Assembly: GCA_021772355.1 (NCBI GenBank)
Contig: JAJFMB010000079.1
Coordinates: forward strand, 1 to 7,435
Length of the DNA stretch: 7,435 nucleotides
Direction: 5' to 3'
Source: Chlamydiota bacterium
Lineage (GTDB): Bacteria; Chlamydiota; Chlamydiia; Chlamydiales; JAJFMB01
In this document: piece after piece, positions 4,935 to 7,435 of the stretch
Numbering within the stretch: the first letter of the stretch is position 1
Layout: each line of letters opens with the position of its first letter
Made by a program: the position numbers and the translations under genes
Notes under the pieces: model-generated
Database searches by the model: none
What the model saw: the letters and a program-made list of their open reading frames with translations, nothing else
What the model was told of the DNA's origin: nothing

Positions 4935-5879
4935 TTATTCTCTTGCTGCAAGCCAACGTTCAGCCTCTAGGGCGGCCATGCAGCCGCTGCCAGCAGCGGT
5001 GATAGCTTGGCGGTAGGTGAAATCCTGAACATCGCCACCGGCAAAAACGCCTTCGACACTTGTCTGTACAGTTCCGGGTTTGACTTTAAGGTAGCCGTTG
5101 GGATGGAGATCGAGCTGACCATTTAAAAACTTAGTGTTAGGCGTATGGCCGACAGCAAAGAAGAGCCCTGCCGCTTCGTGCGACTTCTCCTCTTTGGTTT
5201 TGACATTTTGAATCGTGACAGACTCCACAAGTTTTTCGCCCTCGACTTTTGTGACGACGCTATCCCACAAAATAGTTACTTTGGGATGCTTCATGGCGCG
5301 CTCTGCCATAATTTTAGAGGCGCGCAGCTCTTCGCGGCGATGGACAATGTAGACTTGGCTGCCGTAGTTTGTGAGAAATAAAGCCTCCTCCACAGCTGAG
5401 TCGCCGCCGCCGATTACATAGAGCTCTTTGTCGCGGAAAATGGGTGCGGCGCCGTCGCAGATTGCACAGGCGGTGACCCCCTTTTGCCAAAGTTCGCCGT
5501 CATGTGTGCCGGGGATGTCGAGGCGTTTGGCCTCCGCGCCGGTGGTGATGATGATGCTTTCGGCTTCGAAGGAGGTGTGAGAGCCTACCACTTTGAAGGG
5601 GTGAGAGCTGAGGTCGACCGACTTCACATCTTCGTTGATGTAGCAGGTTCCAAAGCGCTCCGCCTGCTTACGAAAGAGATGCATCAGTTCAGGGCCCTGA
5701 ACACCATCAGGAAAGCCGGGGTAGTTTTCAACATCTGTTGTCGTCATCAGCTGCCCGCCCGCCACGCCGGAGAAAAAACCTTCGTAGAGTACAGGGCTTA
5801 AATTGGCTCTAGCACTATAGAGAGCGGCTGTATAGCCGGCCGGTCCTGATCCAATGATAACAAGTTTGACACGATCCAT
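4935..5879 (-). CDS. trxB: Thioredoxin reductase (NADPH)
   Basis: This 314-residue flavoenzyme passes electrons from NADPH through FAD to thioredoxin in the cytoplasm. The FAD-binding motif GSGPAG is at 10-15, the redox-active disulfide CAIC at 138-141, the NADPH-binding GGGDSA at 157-162 with the 2'-phosphate-binding HRR at 180-182, and the second FAD motif AGGDVQ at 280-285. Length and motif order are those of the standard low-molecular-weight bacterial enzyme. The stretch FFSGVAGGQLMTTT is shared with chlamydial TrxB and is the main clue to the organism. The ATG follows AAGGA with a 7-base spacer. It is the first gene of a minus-strand unit with the barrel protein gene and diverges from the symporter gene. 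Confidence 0.96.
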   Translation of the reverse strand: MDRVKLVIIGSGPAGYTAALYSARANLSPVLYEGFFSGVAGGQLMTTTDVENYPGFPDGVQGPELMHLFRKQAERFGTCYINEDVKSVDLSSHPFKVVGSHTSFEAESIIITTGAEAKRLDIPGTHDGELWQKGVTACAICDGAAPIFRDKELYVIGGGDSAVEEALFLTNYGSQVYIVHRREELRASKIMAERAMKHPKVTILWDSVVTKVEGEKLVESVTIQNVKTKEEKSHEAAGLFFAVGHTPNTKFLNGQLDLHPNGYLKVKPGTVQTSVEGVFAGGDVQDFTYRQAITAAGSGCMAALEAERWLAARE

Positions 5880-5892
5880 GATTAATCCTTTT

Positions 5893-5920
5893 TTGACGCA
5901 CTATACCATAAGCCTTTAAT
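5893..5920 (+). promoter_or_regulatory. Promoter for the sodium/proline symporter gene
   Basis: TTGACG (5893-5898) and TTTAAT (5915-5920) each match the sigma-70 hexamers at five of six positions, with a 16-base spacer. Transcription would start near 5927, which is past the GTG at 5925 and upstream of the in-frame ATG at 5952. If this promoter is the main one, translation must start at ATG 5952 or another downstream codon. Confidence 0.5.
5900..5908 (-). promoter_or_regulatory. Extended -10 promoter for trxB
   Basis: The minus strand reads TGGTATAGT across 5908-5900: a TATAGT hexamer matching the consensus at five of six positions, preceded by TGG in the extended -10 arrangement. A start near 5893 gives a leader of about 14 bases that holds the AAGGA ribosome binding site. 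No good -35 is visible, which is usual for extended -10 promoters. The element falls between the -35 and -10 of the divergent symporter promoter, so the two would compete for polymerase. Confidence 0.45.
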
Positions 5921-5924
5921 TTTT

Positions 5925-7355
5925 GTGTCCCTATCTCTATACTTAGGGTTTATGTATATAGCATTCTTCGCCTATTTTGCCATACTTCTCGCGGTGGGCC
6001 TTCTTACACATCGCAAGAATACATCGGAAAGTGACTTTGTAATGGGCGCGCGCTCAATGAATTTTTGGGTGACGGCACTTTCGGCTCACTCATCGGATAT
6101 GAGCGCCTGGCTCTTTATGGGCCTTCCCGGTGCAGTATTTTTTTTAGGTGTTCCGCAAGGCTGGATCGCTATTGGACTTGTTTTCGGCATGTTTCTCAAC
6201 TGGAAATTTATCGCGCCAAAGCTTCGGCAGATGACTGAAGAGATGAATTCTGTGACGCTTCCCACATTTTTTGAACAGGTTTTCAAAGATAAAAGTGGTG
6301 TTATCAGGCTTTTGAGCGTCGTTATGAACTGCTTCTTTCTTACCGTTTATCTAACGGCAGGGATCGTGGCGATCGGGATTATTACTGAGGCGCTTTTTGG
6401 AATCGATTACGTAGTTGGCATTTTGGTGATGATGCCGATTTTGATGACCTATGTCTTGGTTGGGGGGTATGTAACTGTTGGTTGGGTCGATTTTTTTCAA
6501 GGAATCTTTCTGCTTATCGCTATCATTATTGTTCCCCTTTTAGCCTATTTACAGATAGGTGGGGTTGACGCGATTGAGATTACCGCTCGAACAAAAAATC
6601 TCTATCTTAGCTTGATTCCAACGAATAATCCAACTGCGGGCCTTTGCGTCTTTCTCTACGGTCTTGGCTGGGGTCTTGGCTATTTTGGGCAGCCTCATAT
6701 CATCACAAAATTTATGGGAATCAGCTCTGTTTCAGAGATTCGTAAGTCGATGTGGGTCGGCATGAGCTGGCAGATTATTGTCCTCACTTGTGCCGTGATG
6801 GTGGGCGTTGTGGGAATCGCCTTCTTTCCCTTAGGGCTTCCCAACCGAGAGCTGGTCTTTGTGGAGATGGTACAACAGCTCTTTACCCCTTTTGTTGGAG
6901 CCTTCCTTCTCTGTGGGGTCATAGCGGCCAATATTTCGACCACAGATTCGCAGATTTTGGTCGTTAGTTCGATGATCTCTGAAGATCTCTTTAAAGGGCT
7001 GCTTCCCGATAGAGAGGGGATACTTCTTAAAGTCTCTCGTATCAGTGTGATAGTGGTTTCAGTGATCTCGACAACAGCTGCCTTAATGATCCCTCATGTG
7101 GCGATCATGTCGATTGTCGAGTATGCCTGGTGCGGTCTGGGAGGAACCTTCGGCCCTGTCGTATTGGCGGCGCTTTTTAGCAAGCGGGTCAACCGCTATG
7201 GCGCCATCTCTGGGATCGTTATTGGGGGGCTTCTGACTGCTTTTTGGCCCTTTGTTAGTGACGATCTGGCCGCGTTTTGCATCATCCCGATCATCCCCGC
7301 CTTTATCACCTCGACTTTCGTTATCCATTTTGTCTCCTACTTAAAGAGACACTGA
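5925..7355 (+). CDS. putP: Sodium/proline symporter (SSS family)
   Basis: The 476-residue protein is an integral membrane sodium:solute symporter with about 12 to 13 hydrophobic segments. It closely follows PutP: GARSMNFWVTALSAHSSDMS (41-60) with D58 at the place of the essential Asp55 of the E. coli protein, WLFMGLPGAVF, the PutP-type GWGLGYFGQPHI (248-259), and ANISTTDSQ (335-343) with S338 and T339 matching the sodium-binding Ser340 and Thr341 of E. coli. It would import proline with sodium. The frame opens at GTG 5925, which gives a full-length first membrane segment but has no ribosome binding site. ATG 5952 is the alternative (467 residues), with AGGG close upstream and the promoter position in its favour. 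The gene diverges from trxB and ends before a hairpin terminator. Confidence 0.92.
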   Translation: MSLSLYLGFMYIAFFAYFAILLAVGLLTHRKNTSESDFVMGARSMNFWVTALSAHSSDMSAWLFMGLPGAVFFLGVPQGWIAIGLVFGMFLNWKFIAPKLRQMTEEMNSVTLPTFFEQVFKDKSGVIRLLSVVMNCFFLTVYLTAGIVAIGIITEALFGIDYVVGILVMMPILMTYVLVGGYVTVGWVDFFQGIFLLIAIIIVPLLAYLQIGGVDAIEITARTKNLYLSLIPTNNPTAGLCVFLYGLGWGLGYFGQPHIITKFMGISSVSEIRKSMWVGMSWQIIVLTCAVMVGVVGIAFFPLGLPNRELVFVEMVQQLFTPFVGAFLLCGVIAANISTTDSQILVVSSMISEDLFKGLLPDREGILLKVSRISVIVVSVISTTAALMIPHVAIMSIVEYAWCGLGGTFGPVVLAALFSKRVNRYGAISGIVIGGLLTAFWPFVSDDLAAFCIIPIIPAFITSTFVIHFVSYLKRH

Positions 7356-7366
7356 ACAATTCATGT

Positions 7367-7387
7367 GGGCTGCTCATCGGCCTTTTT
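7367..7387 (+). terminator. Rho-independent terminator after putP
   Basis: GGGCTG (7367-7372) can pair with CGGCCT (7378-7383) around the loop CTCAT, giving six pairs of which two are G-U. A run of five T follows from 7383 to 7387. It begins 12 bases after the putP stop codon. The stem is short, so termination may be partial. Confidence 0.5.
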
Positions 7388-7435
7388 GCCTCAATTTTCT
7401 GAGTTTTGTAAGTCTCCTACTGTCAAGAGTATGCA

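Noticed and set aside
5145..5801. Two plus-strand open frames antisense to trxB
   Set aside because: They follow the codon pattern of the opposite strand of trxB, whose motifs are unambiguous.
7399..7426. Perfect TTGACA on the minus strand at 7426-7421
   Set aside because: No acceptable -10 hexamer at 16 to 18 bases downstream, and no gene start that it would serve is visible in the window.
7427..7435. GAGTATGCA at the right end recurs on the minus strand at 39-31
   Set aside because: A nine-base inverted match with no extension on the available side is expected by chance and does not indicate element ends.
1..7435. CRISPR array, tRNA or rRNA genes, transposase or integrase
   Set aside because: No regularly spaced repeats, no tRNA-like or rRNA-like sequence and no recombinase motifs were found on reading both strands.

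Overview
The window looks like a chromosomal segment from a member of the Chlamydiota, most probably one of the environmental or amoeba-associated lineages. The best evidence is the thioredoxin reductase, whose FFSGVAGGQLMTTT and WQKGVTACAICDGA stretches are typical of chlamydial TrxB as I know it. Two signal-peptide-bearing, cysteine-containing outer-membrane beta-barrel candidates fit that picture. The assignment rests on recognising sequence, not on a search, and I do not name a genus.

Layout from left to right: the first 34 bases hold the likely 5' end of an unidentified minus-strand gene with its own extended -10 promoter. Minus-strand genes then cover 96-2408: a secreted vanadium-dependent haloperoxidase (96-1670) preceded by a beta-barrel protein gene (1683-2408), 12 bases apart and almost certainly one operon. 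Between 2499 and 4127 is an AT-richer plus-strand island with an AbiE-type (type IV) toxin-antitoxin pair: abiEi (2637-3230) overlaps abiEii (from 3214) by 17 bases. A 23-bp palindrome sits just upstream of abiEi. abiEii is interrupted by a one-base frame change at a T7 run (3859-3865); the remaining C-terminal part is intact in the next frame up to 4099. A second minus-strand block follows, with a beta-barrel protein gene (4128-4931) directly downstream of trxB (4935-5879). A PutP-type sodium/proline symporter gene (5925-7355) diverges from trxB and ends at a plausible terminator.

The main structural observation is that the abiE island lies between two direct copies of a 63-bp sequence (2436-2498 and 4128-4190, 58/63 identical, the last 32 bp perfect). 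The right copy is the 3' end of the beta-barrel gene at 4128-4931, starting exactly at its stop codon. The left copy is an orphan fragment of that same 3' end, still in frame to its own stop. Removing the island plus one copy would join trxB, the 4128-4931 gene, the 1683-2408 gene and the haloperoxidase gene into one minus-strand run. The simplest reading is that abiE arrived as an insertion at the 3' end of an outer-membrane protein gene and split an older operon. A truncated tandem paralogue is the alternative.

Functionally, the minus-strand genes suggest an envelope and redox theme (cytoplasmic thioredoxin reductase, two cysteine-containing surface barrels, an exported haloperoxidase). The abiE pair is a probable phage-defence or addiction module whose toxin may now be inactive or made only by frameshifting.
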